Assembly: GCA_030149365.1 (NCBI GenBank)
Contig: JASBRP010000050.1
Span: 1 to 64,000, forward strand
Reading direction: 5' to 3'
Length of the DNA stretch: 64,000 bases
From: Solimonas sp.
GTDB taxonomy: Bacteria > Pseudomonadota > Gammaproteobacteria > Nevskiales > Nevskiaceae
The first letter of the stretch is position 1, and the number at the start of each line of letters is the position of its first letter. The position numbers and the translations under genes were made by a program. The notes under the pieces are model-generated. The model had not been told where the DNA came from. It ran no database searches and saw only the letters and a list, made by a program, of their open reading frames with translations. Shown here piece by piece: positions 1 to 11,278 of the stretch.

Positions 1-11
1 CCTCTCCGCCA
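1..11 (+). tRNA. 3' end of a tRNA-Ser gene cut by the window edge (tentative)
   Basis: The first 11 bases, CCTCTCCGCCA, are identical to the 3' acceptor strand, discriminator G and CCA of the complete tRNA-Ser on the opposite strand (bases 60 to 50). They are followed directly by the shared hairpin at 15-40. The simplest reading is a second serine tRNA, transcribed rightward and ending here. Only the tail is visible, so anticodon and completeness are unknown. It could instead be one arm of an inverted duplication. Confidence 0.5.
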
Positions 12-14
12 ACG

Positions 15-40
15 AAAAAGCCCCCTCGCGGGGGCTTTTT
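15..40. terminator. Bidirectional rho-independent terminator between convergent tRNA-Ser ends
   Basis: An 11-base arm AAAAAGCCCCC (15-25) pairs perfectly with GGGGGCTTTTT (30-40) around a 4-base loop. Because the stem carries A residues on one side and T residues on the other, it ends in a T-run when read in either direction. It lies 9 bases downstream of the minus-strand tRNA-Ser and 3 bases after the plus-strand tRNA tail, so it can serve both. Confidence 0.85.
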
Positions 41-49
41 CCAATGCAT

Positions 50-140
50 TGGCGGAGAGGGAGGGATTCGAACCCCCGGTACGCTATGAACGTACGCCTG
101 ATTTCGAGTCAGGTACATTAAACCACTCTGCCACCTCTCC
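50..140 (-). tRNA. tRNA-Ser (anticodon CGA)
   Basis: Read on the minus strand, the gene starts with acceptor arm GGAGAGG (140-134), ends with CCTCTCC, discriminator G and an encoded CCA, and is about 91 bases long, as expected for a class II tRNA with a long variable arm. The anticodon stem CCTGA/TCAGG encloses the loop CTCGAAA, giving anticodon CGA, which reads UCG. The T arm GGTTCGAATCC is intact. The bidirectional hairpin at 15-40 follows it. Confidence 0.95.
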
Positions 141-232
141 GGAGGGGCTTCCGGGGCTGGTTTCTGCGAGAATCCAGGGCCCCGTGCTAGCGTTCGGACC
201 AAGGCCAGACGCTGCGAAGGCGCGAATTCTAA

Positions 233-1705
233 ATGAACCCAGCCGAAACGCCTACTCCTTCCTCCACCTTTCGCCGGATCCTGACCTGGATCGGCCTGGG
301 GCTGGTCGTCGGGGGAACCCTGGCCATGTCCACCTGCTCGCCCCGGATGAGCGCCCTGGACCAAGCCCGGCGCCTGGGGGTGCTGCGGGTGGCAATGACC
401 AACAGCCCCACTACCTATTACGTCAGCGGCGACGGCGCCACCGGTTACGAATACGACCTGGCCAATACCCTGGCGCAGCGGCTGTCCCTGAAGCTGGAGG
501 TGGTCCTGGCGGAATCCGCCCCCCAGGCCCTGGAGATGGTACGCAGCGGCCGCGCCCACTTCGCCGCGGCGGCGGTCACCGTCAGCGAGGGCCGTGAACG
601 CCTGGTGCGCTTCACCCCGCCGGTGCAGAAGGTGGTGCCCCAGCTGGTTTACCGCATGGGCGAACCCAAGCCCAAGGATCTGGGCGCCCTGCGCGGCCAC
701 TTCAGCGTCGCCAAGGACAGCGTACACGCCGAGCGCCTGCGCCAGTTGCAGAAAACCGTCTTCCCCGGCCTGGTGTTCGACGAGGTGGCCGACCAGTCGA
801 CCGAAGACCTGCTCTACGCCGTGGCCAACGACCAGCTGGCCTACACCGTGGCCAACTCCGACCTACTGGCGATCAACCAGCGCTACTACCCCAACCTGCG
901 CGTCGCCTTCCCCATCGCTGTATCGGAAGACATCGCCTGGGCCTTCCCCCTGGGCGATGACGACAGCCTGTTCGCCCCGGTCACCGAATACCTGCGCACC
1001 CTGGACCGCGACGAGCTGGCACGCATCCGCGAACGCCACTTCGGCCATATCGAGCAGGTCAACGCCTTCGGCGCGCTGACGCTGGCCATGCATACCGAAA
1101 CGCGCCTGCCGACCTACCGCAAGCACTTCGAGGAATGGTCCGAGAAGAACAATCTGGACTGGCGCCTGCTGGCCGCCATGGGCTACCAGGAATCACAGTG
1201 GAACCCCCATGCCGTCAGCCCCACCGGCGTGCGCGGCCTGATGCAGCTCACCACCAGCACCGCCCAGCGGATGAAGATCGCCAACCGCGAAGACCCGGTG
1301 CAGAGCATCCGCGGTGGCGCGGCCTACATCCGCATGCTGATCGACGAGCTGCCACCCGAGATCAAGCAGCCGGACCGCACCTGGATGGCCTTGGCCGCCT
1401 ACAACCTCGGCATCGGCCACCTGCTGGACGCCCGCGTGCTGACGCAGAAGCGCGGCGGCAACCCCAACCACTGGATCGACGTGCGGGCCTCGCTGCCGCT
1501 GCTGACCAAGCCCCGCTGGTTCAGCCAGACCCGCTACGGCTATGCGCGCGGCTACGAGGCAATGACCTACGTGGGCAACATCCGCACCTACTACGACATG
1601 CTCGGCTTCCTCACCGGCGAGCCCACCCTCGAGGACACCACGCCGGAACCTTCAGCCCCGGCGCCGCAGAAAGATCCGCTCAACATCAACTCGCCGCTGC
1701 TTTGA
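233..1705 (+). CDS. mltF: Membrane-bound lytic murein transglycosylase F
   Basis: This 490-residue protein cleaves the MurNAc-GlcNAc bond of peptidoglycan to give 1,6-anhydro ends and acts at the periplasmic face of the envelope. A hydrophobic stretch at about residues 15-34 should export or anchor it. An SBP_bac_3-like solute-binding domain fills about 45-270 and a Slt-type domain about 290-450. The catalytic glutamate is Glu320 in the motif YQESQW, followed by SPTGVRGLMQLT. Length and domain order match MltF. No good lipobox precedes Cys35. The gene stands alone between the tRNA and convergent def, so it is probably monocistronic. Start ATG chosen because an export segment follows at once. 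Confidence 0.93.
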   Translation: MNPAETPTPSSTFRRILTWIGLGLVVGGTLAMSTCSPRMSALDQARRLGVLRVAMTNSPTTYYVSGDGATGYEYDLANTLAQRLSLKLEVVLAESAPQALEMVRSGRAHFAAAAVTVSEGRERLVRFTPPVQKVVPQLVYRMGEPKPKDLGALRGHFSVAKDSVHAERLRQLQKTVFPGLVFDEVADQSTEDLLYAVANDQLAYTVANSDLLAINQRYYPNLRVAFPIAVSEDIAWAFPLGDDDSLFAPVTEYLRTLDRDELARIRERHFGHIEQVNAFGALTLAMHTETRLPTYRKHFEEWSEKNNLDWRLLAAMGYQESQWNPHAVSPTGVRGLMQLTTSTAQRMKIANREDPVQSIRGGAAYIRMLIDELPPEIKQPDRTWMALAAYNLGIGHLLDARVLTQKRGGNPNHWIDVRASLPLLTKPRWFSQTRYGYARGYEAMTYVGNIRTYYDMLGFLTGEPTLEDTTPEPSAPAPQKDPLNINSPLL

Positions 1706-1710
1706 GCCTG

Positions 1711-1740
1711 TCTCCCCTCGCCCGCTTGCGGGAGAGGGGC
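1711..1740. repeat. CCTCTCCCC-type intergenic hairpin
   Basis: An imperfect inverted repeat (CTCCCCTCGCCCGC against GCGGGAGAGGGG) begins 5 bases after the mltF stop. The same kind of element recurs at 2862-2889, 23210-23247 and 50847-50876, always between genes. It may act as an mltF transcript end, although no T-run follows. Confidence 0.6.
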
Positions 1741-1904
1741 TGGGGGACGAGGGCATGGATGGCCGAGGTAGGGCAACGCAGGAGCAGTTGCCGAGATGGT
1801 TTCTGTAAAAGCCCTATCGGTAGAGTGGTGGCGCCATCCATGGCGGGACTTCAGCACGCCCATCTCACCCCGGCCCGGCCATCCATGGCCGGGCGTCGTC
1901 CACC

Positions 1905-1937
1905 CCGCAGGCGATGACATTTAGTCATCGCCTGCGG
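1905..1937. repeat. Perfect 14-bp hairpin spanning the def stop codon
   Basis: CCGCAGGCGATGAC (1905-1918) and GTCATCGCCTGCGG (1924-1937) are exact reverse complements around a 5-base loop. The loop holds most of the def stop codon and one arm encodes its last residues. A transcript of def would fold here, which may define its 3' end. There is no T-run, so a simple intrinsic terminator is not shown. Confidence 0.6.
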
Positions 1938-2454
1938 CGGCCGACCCCGGAAACAGAACCTCGTTGAACCCGAACCTCGAGAAATCCCGTATCCGCATCG
2001 GGTAGAGAATGCCATCCAGGTGATCGCACTCGTGCTGCACCACCCGCGCATGGAAGCCGCTCACGCTGCGGTCGATCGGCCGCCCTTCCAGGTCGAAGCC
2101 CTGGTAGCGCAGGCGCGCATGGCGCGGCACCACGCCGCGCAGGCCGGGTACCGACAGGCAGCCTTCCCAGCCGTCCTCCATCTCGTCGGACAGCGGCGTC
2201 AACACCGGATTGATCAGGATCGTCTCCGGCACCGGCTCGGCCTGCGGGTAACGCGGGCTGGATTGGAAGCCGAAGATCACCACGCGCAGGTCCACGCCGA
2301 TCTGCGGCGCCGCCAGGCCCGCGCCGCTGAGATCGCGCATGGTGTCGAACATGTCGTCCACCAGCGCACGCAGCGCCGGCGTGCCGAACTCCGCCACCGG
2401 CTGCGCCACGCGCATCAGGCGCGGGTCGCCCATGCGCAGGACCTGGCGGATCAT
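1921..2454 (-). CDS. def: Peptide deformylase
   Basis: Removes the formyl group from the N-terminal methionine of new proteins in the cytoplasm, using a bound Fe2+ or Zn2+. The 177-residue protein has all three family motifs: [10 protein letters not shown] at 44-53, EGCLSVPG with metal ligand Cys99, and HECDH with His141, Glu142 and His145. The last motif is normally HEFDH, so Phe to Cys is a small departure next to the metal site. The start overlaps the stop of the ferredoxin-like gene by 4 bases (ATGA), suggesting translational coupling. It is not linked to fmt as many def genes are. It may be a second deformylase copy. Confidence 0.95.
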   Translation of the reverse strand: MIRQVLRMGDPRLMRVAQPVAEFGTPALRALVDDMFDTMRDLSGAGLAAPQIGVDLRVVIFGFQSSPRYPQAEPVPETILINPVLTPLSDEMEDGWEGCLSVPGLRGVVPRHARLRYQGFDLEGRPIDRSVSGFHARVVQHECDHLDGILYPMRIRDFSRFGFNEVLFPGSAAAGDD

Positions 2455-2783
2455 GCGCCCGGCGCCGCGTCCGGCAGGCGCAGCCGCTCCACGATCTCGC
2501 CCTTCTGGATATGGCGCTCGATGATCTCGTCGACATCGTCCTCGTCGACGTAGGTGTACCAGACACCTTCCGGGTAGACCACGATGCAGGGGCCCTCCTC
2601 GCAGCGCTCCAGGCAGCCGGCCATGTTGATGCGCACCTGGCCCGGCGCCGCCAGGCCCAGGTTCTTGATCTGCTTCTTGGCGTAATCGCGCACCCGCGTC
2701 GCGCCCTTGTCGTTGCAGCAGGTGCGCTCGCCCGGCTTGCGCTGGTTGCAGCAGAAGAAGACGTGATGCTGGTAGTAGCTCAT
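2451..2783 (-). CDS. (2Fe-2S) ferredoxin domain-containing protein, thioredoxin fold
   Basis: A 110-residue cytoplasmic protein of the Shethna/NuoE-like ferredoxin family. It starts with the typical strand SYYQHHVFF and has cysteines at 11, 12, 22, 23, 57 and 61. The pair Cys57/Cys61 in AGCLERC plus one cysteine from each N-terminal pair are the expected 2Fe-2S ligands. It is predicted to transfer electrons, but the partner is unknown. It is upstream of def and overlaps it by 4 bases, so the two are co-transcribed. Having adjacent cysteine pairs where homologues usually show single ligands is noteworthy. Confidence 0.85.
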   Translation of the reverse strand: MSYYQHHVFFCCNQRKPGERTCCNDKGATRVRDYAKKQIKNLGLAAPGQVRINMAGCLERCEEGPCIVVYPEGVWYTYVDEDDVDEIIERHIQKGEIVERLRLPDAAPGA

Positions 2784-2861
2784 GGCGTACTCGGCGGTGG
2801 CGGGCGGCTGAGGCCTATTCTAGTGCGCTGCCGCCGCCAGGTGATGCCGTCGGTCCTTATC

Positions 2862-2889
2862 TCCCTCTCCTCGCCTGCGAGGAGAGGGG
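2862..2889. repeat. CCTCTCC-type intergenic hairpin
   Basis: The left arm CCCTCTCCTCGC pairs with GCGAGGAGAGGG across a 2-base loop. It lies downstream of the DUF481 gene and upstream of the ferredoxin gene, both on the minus strand, where it could shape the DUF481 transcript end. It belongs to the same repeat family as 1711-1740. Confidence 0.6.
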
Positions 2890-2928
2890 CACCAGGCCCG
2901 TGGCAAGAACCAGGGCTGGAACTGCCGG

Positions 2929-3642
2929 CTACAGCTTCTTGCCGAAGGCGTACGACAGGTTCACGGCGCTGAAGGTGTCCGTCTTCTTGGTGTCCGCCGG
3001 CACGTCGCTGTTGTGCTTGACCGTGTAGCTCAGGGCGGCGAACAGGTTGCCCACGATGGACAGCTTCAGTTCGGTCACCGATTCGGTGAACGTGTTCTCG
3101 GCACCGGACTCCACCTTCAGCGTCTGGATGAAGGTGCTGGTTTCCGACAAGGCCCACTGGTACTTGCCGAAGGCGCGGCCGATGGCATCGTCCTCACGCG
3201 TGCGGGTTGCGTCGTTGTTCTGCAACTGCCGCGCACCGGCACCGATCTCGGCGTCGAGCAGATGCACCGGCCCGGTCAGGATATGTCGGCCATAGCCGGC
3301 GGTTTCCGAGGTGCGCTCGCGCACGCCGCCGAACAGGTCCTTTTCCCATTCCACCGTGCCGAAGATGTAGTCGCGCTCGGTGAAGTTCCAGTCCAGCTTG
3401 TCGGTGACCAGGTAGCGCTCGGCAGTGCTGGCCTCTTCATCGGCGGAGCTGATGGCAGAGGCGGCAAAGGCGTTCTTCCAGGGGCCCTTGGCGTAGTCCA
3501 GCGCCAGCTTGCCGTTGAGCGAGGTCGTGTCGCTGTTGCCGCTGGTGGCGAGATACCCCAGGCCCACTTCGCCGGACCAGGGCTCGGCCTGCACGGCCAG
3601 GGGAGAAATGGCGAGGGCAAGAACAACAAGGCCGCGATTCAT
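2929..3642 (-). CDS. DUF481 family outer membrane protein
   Basis: A 237-residue predicted outer membrane beta-barrel (YdiY-like) of unknown biochemical function. Residues 1-19 form a signal peptide with a likely cut after VQA. The mature protein opens with WSGEVGLGYLATSGNSDTTS, the characteristic DUF481 first strand in which aromatic strands alternate with NS(D)T turns, and continues with regular amphipathic strands to the C-terminus. It is divergent from the Fe-S protein, with only 45 bases between the two starts, so their promoters must overlap. No functional link with its neighbours can be read. Confidence 0.85.
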   Translation of the reverse strand: MNRGLVVLALAISPLAVQAEPWSGEVGLGYLATSGNSDTTSLNGKLALDYAKGPWKNAFAASAISSADEEASTAERYLVTDKLDWNFTERDYIFGTVEWEKDLFGGVRERTSETAGYGRHILTGPVHLLDAEIGAGARQLQNNDATRTREDDAIGRAFGKYQWALSETSTFIQTLKVESGAENTFTESVTELKLSIVGNLFAALSYTVKHNSDVPADTKKTDTFSAVNLSYAFGKKL

Positions 3643-3687
3643 GGGGTTTCCTTATTTTTCAGGGCGGGCAAACGCCTATTATGTGAC

Positions 3688-4932
3688 ATGGCCGCTTCAT
3701 TCCCGATCGCCGATGCCGACCTGTGCGTGAAGTGCGGGCTGTGCCTGCCCCATTGCCCGACCTACGGGCTCACCCAGCACGAGGGCGACTCGCCGCGCGG
3801 GCGCATCACGCTGATGCAGGGGCTGGCACTCGGCAACCTCGCGCCGACGCCGAAGCTGGAGACCCACCTCGACGGCTGCCTCGGCTGCCGTTCCTGCGAG
3901 TCCGTCTGCCCCGCTAAAGTTCCCTATGGCCGCCTGATCGACGCCGGCCGCGCCGCGCTCAACGAGCAGCTTCCACAACGCCGGCGATTGCCACGCCTGA
4001 TCGGCATGGTGCTCGCGCGCCGCGAAACGCGCCGCGCGCTGGGGCTGCTGCTGTGGCTCTACCAGACCTGCGGCCTGCAGGCCCTGGCCAGGCACCTGGG
4101 CCTGCTCGGCCATGGTCGCCTGGCGCGGCTGGACTCCCTGCTGCCACCGTTGCCCGCCCTGCCCTTCAGCGCCCGCGCCGCGGGCGTGGATGGCCCAGCC
4201 GACGCCGCGCTGTTCATCGGCTGCGCCAGCGATCTGGCGGACCCGGAATCGCTGGCGTCCGCGCAACGCCTGCTGCAGCGTCTGGGCCTGCGCGTGGCCC
4301 TGCCGCCCGGCCAGGGCTGCTGCGGCGCCTTGTACCAGCACGCCGGGCTGGTGGACGAGGCCCGCGCCTGTATGCAGCGCAACGCCGGGGCCTTCGCCGG
4401 CTACCCGGCCGTGCTCGGCACCGCCAGCGGCTGCAGCGCCACGCTGCTGGATGCGCCAGACCTGCTGGGCAAGCCGGAGGGCGACGCCCTGCGCAGGCAG
4501 GTACAGGACATCCACCGCTTCCTGCTGCAACGCTGGCCAGCGGCGCTGCAACCACGCCCCTTGCGCGCCCGCGTCGCGGTGCACGAGCCCTGCACGCAGC
4601 GCAACGTCACCGGTGGTGGCGACGCCCTGCGCGCGCTGCTGAAGAAGATCCCGGAGATCGAGCTGCTGGAGCTGGACCGCAGGCAGGCCTGCTGCGGCGC
4701 CGCCGGCAGCCATTTCATCACCCACCCGGAAGATGCGGACCGCCTGCTGCAGCCCAAGCTGGAGGCGTCGCGGAAACTGCAGCCGGACTATATCGTCAGC
4801 AGCAACGTCGGCTGCTCGCTGCACCTGGCGGCGGGCTTGCGCCGCGCTGGCCTCAAGGCGCCGGAGGTACTACATCCGCTGGCGCTGCTGGATCGCCAGC
4901 TCGGGCCAACCTCGCCTCCAGGCGCAGCATGA
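3688..4932 (+). CDS. (Fe-S)-binding protein of the GlcF/CCG family
   Basis: A 414-residue cytoplasmic electron-transfer subunit. Two [4Fe-4S] motifs open the protein: Cys13-x2-Cys16-x2-Cys19-x3-Cys23-Pro and Cys64-x2-Cys67-x2-Cys70-x3-Cys74-Pro. Two CCG (DUF3400-type) domains follow, with GCCGALYQ and ACCGAAGSH marking them. This architecture matches the iron-sulfur subunit of glycolate oxidase (GlcF) and lactate-utilisation relatives. No glcD or glcE flavoprotein is adjacent, so the true partner dehydrogenase is unknown and I give no symbol. The ATG at 3688 begins the Fe-S motif directly; the same frame is open further upstream, but that stretch is antisense to DUF481. The last 80 bases overlap convergent lptE. 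Confidence 0.88.
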   Translation: MAASFPIADADLCVKCGLCLPHCPTYGLTQHEGDSPRGRITLMQGLALGNLAPTPKLETHLDGCLGCRSCESVCPAKVPYGRLIDAGRAALNEQLPQRRRLPRLIGMVLARRETRRALGLLLWLYQTCGLQALARHLGLLGHGRLARLDSLLPPLPALPFSARAAGVDGPADAALFIGCASDLADPESLASAQRLLQRLGLRVALPPGQGCCGALYQHAGLVDEARACMQRNAGAFAGYPAVLGTASGCSATLLDAPDLLGKPEGDALRRQVQDIHRFLLQRWPAALQPRPLRARVAVHEPCTQRNVTGGGDALRALLKKIPEIELLELDRRQACCGAAGSHFITHPEDADRLLQPKLEASRKLQPDYIVSSNVGCSLHLAAGLRRAGLKAPEVLHPLALLDRQLGPTSPPGAA

Positions 4933-5404
4933 TCAGCTCCGCCAATTCGCCCTGGATGTACTCGCGCAGGCGCTGCTCCTCGGCCTCTTTGGCCAGCACC
5001 TGCGCCGGCTGGAAGCTGTAGTCACGCGAGGCACTGAGCGTGTCGGGCGTGAGCAGCGCACGGCCACCACTGATCACCTCGTAGCGCACCGAGCTCACCA
5101 GCAGGTATTCGCTAGCCTTGCCATCCGGCCCTACCGACAGCACCTCGCGGCGATCCTTCATCTCGCTCAGGCGCACGATGGTCTTGGCCTTGTCCAGCTC
5201 GCTCGCCACCTCCGCACCACGTCGGCGCAGGCCGGCGCGCAATGCGGTCTCCAGCGGCGGCTCCGACACCTGGTAGGGCACCACGCTGTCGATGTAGACC
5301 GACGACAGCGCCGGCGGCAGCGGCCGCTTGCCGGCCAGGTGGAAGCCGCAGCCCGCGAGCAGCAGCCCCATTCCCAACGCGATCCCGCGGCCCGTCTTGC
5401 GCAT
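4853..5404 (-). CDS. lptE: LPS-assembly lipoprotein LptE
   Basis: An outer membrane lipoprotein that plugs the LptD barrel and helps place lipopolysaccharide in the outer leaflet. The 183-residue protein has a lipoprotein signal with lipobox LAGC (Cys19), followed by GFHLAGK, the usual start of mature LptE. Its position directly after leuS (8 bases) is the conserved gammaproteobacterial order. The normally following holA is absent here, because the gene runs into the 3' end of the convergent Fe-S protein and overlaps it by 80 bases. Its partner lptD is in this window at 55508. Confidence 0.93.
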   Translation of the reverse strand: MRKTGRGIALGMGLLLAGCGFHLAGKRPLPPALSSVYIDSVVPYQVSEPPLETALRAGLRRRGAEVASELDKAKTIVRLSEMKDRREVLSVGPDGKASEYLLVSSVRYEVISGGRALLTPDTLSASRDYSFQPAQVLAKEAEEQRLREYIQGELAELIMLRLEARLARAGDPAAPADVVPPAP

Positions 5405-5412
5405 GGCGACCC

Positions 5413-8031
<2,619 letters not shown>

Positions 8032-8053
8032 CTAAGAAGGGGGCATAGTTTAA

Positions 8054-8090
8054 CAGTGCCTGGGCCAGCCCACCGCCAGCCCAGGCACTG
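8054..8090 (-). terminator. Probable terminator after the MFS/spermidine-synthase-like gene
   Basis: CAGTGCCTGGGC (8054-8065) pairs perfectly with GCCCAGGCACTG (8079-8090) across 13 bases. Read on the minus strand it starts 4 bases after the stop of the upstream gene and is followed by TTAAACT. The T-run is weak, but position and stem strength fit a transcript end ahead of leuS. Confidence 0.65.
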
Positions 8091-8093
8091 CCC

Positions 8094-11015
8094 TCAGCCG
8101 ATATTCGCCAACAGATATCTCACCTGAGGCGAGGAACGTGGGTAATCCTTGAATGGCTCCGCAAAGCGCTTGACTTCCGCCAGCCCTCCACTCTTGAACG
8201 CCGCGAGAAGCCCCTCAGCGAATAGGAACTCCGCATCCTGTGACTTTGGTCCCGCCGCTTTTAGTAACTGCTCCACCAAGGGCACTATCCCATTCCAATC
8301 CCGGGCGGTCTGAACTCGCAGGAGATCCAGCCAAGCGCGTGCCTCGGGGCTCAAAGTCGTAAAGCAGGGGGAGGCCTCTGTCTCCGCTACGATGCGGCCA
8401 CCCATGGTGGCATCCAGATACGGCCCATAGATACGAACCAGGGCCTTCACCGCCGGCAGCCAGTTGTGCTCTATCGACATGGCATCGCAGCCACTACGCC
8501 CAAGCTGGAGATCATCCAGCATCGAAATGAGCCCGGGCTCCATCTCTTGCCGCAGGCGCCGCGCCTTCGGCTCTTGCTGATAGAATTGCCCCAGGAAATG
8601 GGCCTGCCGAAACATGGGATTTAGCGCAAAGTCCTTGGTGGCTAGAGGCAGACCTGGGAGCCCTCGCCCTTCGAGGCGTACGCTGTAGGAATGGATCCCT
8701 GCCAGGTTCAAGGCTGAGTACTGTCGGAAGCGCCGCTCAGCCGCCCCTTGATCCAGAATGGGGAAATAGTCCGAGTTGGCGGGAGTGCCAAAAGACAGGA
8801 AAAATGGGGCCAGGCTCTTTTTCGAGCCTACGAGACGCTGCTCGAAATCAGCCAGGCTTTCTACGCTGACCCATTTGAGTAGAGGAGCAAGGTCCGGCTC
8901 CTGAAAGACCCATCCATTAATCGGCGGAACGGGCCTGTCCAAGCTGGCCACGATCATCATGTCGGCGTCGTTGGTGAAGTACAGCTTGTAATCCTGAAAA
9001 TGTGCGCCAAGGCCATTGAAGATCGTGGATAGCAACTCGGCATCAATCTCATAAAGATGCACCCATTGCACGAACAGGCCGTTAGGGCGGATATATCGCT
9101 TCACCTGTCCGTAGAACTCTGTCGAGAACAAGGTTGCCACACCGCTAACCCAGGGATTACTCGGCTCCGAAACGATGATGTCGTACTGCCGCCGGTTGCG
9201 TGCAAAGTAGGTTTTCGCGTCTTCGATAGTGATGTGGCTGCGCGGATCGTTGAAGGTCCGTTCCACCGATGCTCCGAAGAGTCGGGCTCCCTCCACGATA
9301 GCGGGCTCAATCTCCACCGTGTCGACACGCTCCAGCCGCGAGTTTGAAAGCAGCACGTGGGTAGACCGGCCGGATCCCAGGCCAATGACCCCCACGTTCC
9401 TCGCTTCGGGCAGCATGGCCATGGGAATCGCCGACAACAAGATCATCGTGTAGTCATCTGAGCTAATTTTGTCAGGTGACAAGCCCGCATCGACCTTGCC
9501 GTTGGTCGCGATTGAAATATGCCCGCCGTCCATACGCCGAACATCTACCGTGGCGGTCTTGCCATCACGGTGCAACAGGCTTTCGCCCAGGGCTTCCACA
9601 CGCCCGTGGCGAAATACCCCAGAGGCCGTCTTTGCAGGATCCAATTGCGTGAACAGACCCAAGCCTGCGGCCATTAGTAGTGCCCCAGCGAAAGCCAGTC
9701 GCGGCCATCGGGCGGACATGCCTTGCGCGCGCATCAGCAACCATGCACCCAAGGCAAGATCCACCAAGGCCCCGAGCACCACTACCAATCTCAGGCCTAG
9801 CAATGGCATCACCACATGTACCGCAAGCAGCACGCCGGCGATGGCGCCGAGGGTGTTGGCGGCATAGACCTTTCCGATGCTGCTTTCTCCATGCCCTGCT
9901 CTGAGCAAGGCTGCCGTGATTAATGGCAGTGTCATGCCGGCGCAGAATGTCACCGGCAACATCAAGGCCAGGCAGACGATATGGGAGAACAGGGTGAATC
10001 CGACATAACCGGCAAATGTTGGCGTCAATGCACGATAAACGGCCCCCATCGCATCAAAGGTCTGCATGTATAGCGGAAGGCTCAGGAGCGCCAACAAGGC
10101 CATGATGACCTGTATCCAGCCCAGCATACGCAATGGGCTTTGGGAAGAATCGATGTGCTTGCGAATGTAGAAGCTACCCAGCGCCAAGCCAAGGATAAAT
10201 GCCGACAGCATCAACTCGAAGGAATGAGTGGCCGAGCCCAATACCAAGCTCAGCATGCGGATCCAGCCAATCTCGTACATGAACGAGGCCGCGCCCGTTA
10301 GGAAGGCGGTGAGAAGCATGGCTGGCACGGCGGCGGACAACCCTTTGTTTGCAGATGCTCCATCAGGTGCCAACACCGGACTGGGTGAAGAGGATCGCTG
10401 GAACCAGTACACCATTCCGGCCAGGAAGAAATTCACCAACCCCGCGGTCATGATCGTGCCTGGCAAGCCGACCTTACCGATCAAATAGAAGCCACTGGCC
10501 AGCACGCCAATGGCGGCTCCCAAGCTATTGGTGAAATAGAGCCAACTCAGCGAGCTACCCAAAGTATTGGAATGCATCCGCAGCAATCCAGCACTCATCA
10601 GGGGGAAGGTAGCGCCCAACATGATAGCCTGGGGCAAGGTCAGCAACGCAGCCGTACCCCACTTCGCCAGGTCGATCATGAATCCAGAATCCATATCGAC
10701 GATCACGCTATCGAACAACCAAGCTTGCACCAGCCGGAATAACCGGTCGAACATCAAAGCCGCAACGCCCAGTAAACCTTCCACCGCGGCGTACCACATC
10801 AGCGGCTTGGCCACGCGCTGTGAAAGGCGTCCTGTCAGCCAGGATCCTATAGCCATACCACCCATGAAGATCATGAGGACCAGCGTCTGGGCATAAGCCG
10901 CATGTCCCAGCATGAGCTTCAGGTAGTGCGACCAGATCGATTCATAGATCAGGCCCGCGAAACCGGAAAGCGCGAAAAGCAGATAAAACCAGCCGCGCGG
11001 GATGGCCTTGGTCAT
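8094..11015 (-). CDS. Fused MFS-type membrane / spermidine-synthase-like protein
   Basis: A 973-residue inner membrane protein. About residues 1-480 hold a dozen or more hydrophobic segments beginning with GWFYLLFALSGFAGLIYES. A Rossmann-fold domain of the spermidine synthase type follows, with VGVIGLGSG at 541-549 and a VEIEP loop. The C-terminal 250 residues are soluble. Where aminopropyltransferases have the catalytic DSTDP-like loop, this protein reads SEPSNPW (616-622), so polyamine synthesis is unlikely; many fused homologues share this change. ATG 11015 is preferred because GGAGG lies upstream, rather than an in-frame ATG at 11126. It is divergent from pilA and less GC-rich than the window, suggesting a role or history tied to the pilin. 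Confidence 0.85.
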   Translation of the reverse strand: MTKAIPRGWFYLLFALSGFAGLIYESIWSHYLKLMLGHAAYAQTLVLMIFMGGMAIGSWLTGRLSQRVAKPLMWYAAVEGLLGVAALMFDRLFRLVQAWLFDSVIVDMDSGFMIDLAKWGTAALLTLPQAIMLGATFPLMSAGLLRMHSNTLGSSLSWLYFTNSLGAAIGVLASGFYLIGKVGLPGTIMTAGLVNFFLAGMVYWFQRSSSPSPVLAPDGASANKGLSAAVPAMLLTAFLTGAASFMYEIGWIRMLSLVLGSATHSFELMLSAFILGLALGSFYIRKHIDSSQSPLRMLGWIQVIMALLALLSLPLYMQTFDAMGAVYRALTPTFAGYVGFTLFSHIVCLALMLPVTFCAGMTLPLITAALLRAGHGESSIGKVYAANTLGAIAGVLLAVHVVMPLLGLRLVVVLGALVDLALGAWLLMRAQGMSARWPRLAFAGALLMAAGLGLFTQLDPAKTASGVFRHGRVEALGESLLHRDGKTATVDVRRMDGGHISIATNGKVDAGLSPDKISSDDYTMILLSAIPMAMLPEARNVGVIGLGSGRSTHVLLSNSRLERVDTVEIEPAIVEGARLFGASVERTFNDPRSHITIEDAKTYFARNRRQYDIIVSEPSNPWVSGVATLFSTEFYGQVKRYIRPNGLFVQWVHLYEIDAELLSTIFNGLGAHFQDYKLYFTNDADMMIVASLDRPVPPINGWVFQEPDLAPLLKWVSVESLADFEQRLVGSKKSLAPFFLSFGTPANSDYFPILDQGAAERRFRQYSALNLAGIHSYSVRLEGRGLPGLPLATKDFALNPMFRQAHFLGQFYQQEPKARRLRQEMEPGLISMLDDLQLGRSGCDAMSIEHNWLPAVKALVRIYGPYLDATMGGRIVAETEASPCFTTLSPEARAWLDLLRVQTARDWNGIVPLVEQLLKAAGPKSQDAEFLFAEGLLAAFKSGGLAEVKRFAEPFKDYPRSSPQVRYLLANIG

Positions 11016-11278
11016 GAGCGAAACATCCTCCGAGAACTCTCCAAAATGTCTTTTGCGGGCCAAGACGAAGCATGGTTCGGCGGCCGGCTGGCGTGAAGCT
11101 AGGGAGCTAGTGAGAATTGCAAGCACGAATAGTGCCGCTCAATGGCCACAGGAATCGACAGCCAAGATCTCGGTCAGAACTGATTATTTTTGTCACTTTA
11201 CGACAGTTTAAGGCACGCCAAGGGTCTGCGAGTCGATTCAAGTCATTGAAAATATTCGTTGCTTTACGTAAACCTCCC

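Noticed and set aside
3013..3687. Upstream extension of the Fe-S protein frame to 639 residues
   Set aside because: The added part is antisense to DUF481; the Fe-S motif starts 12 residues after the ATG at 3688, as expected.
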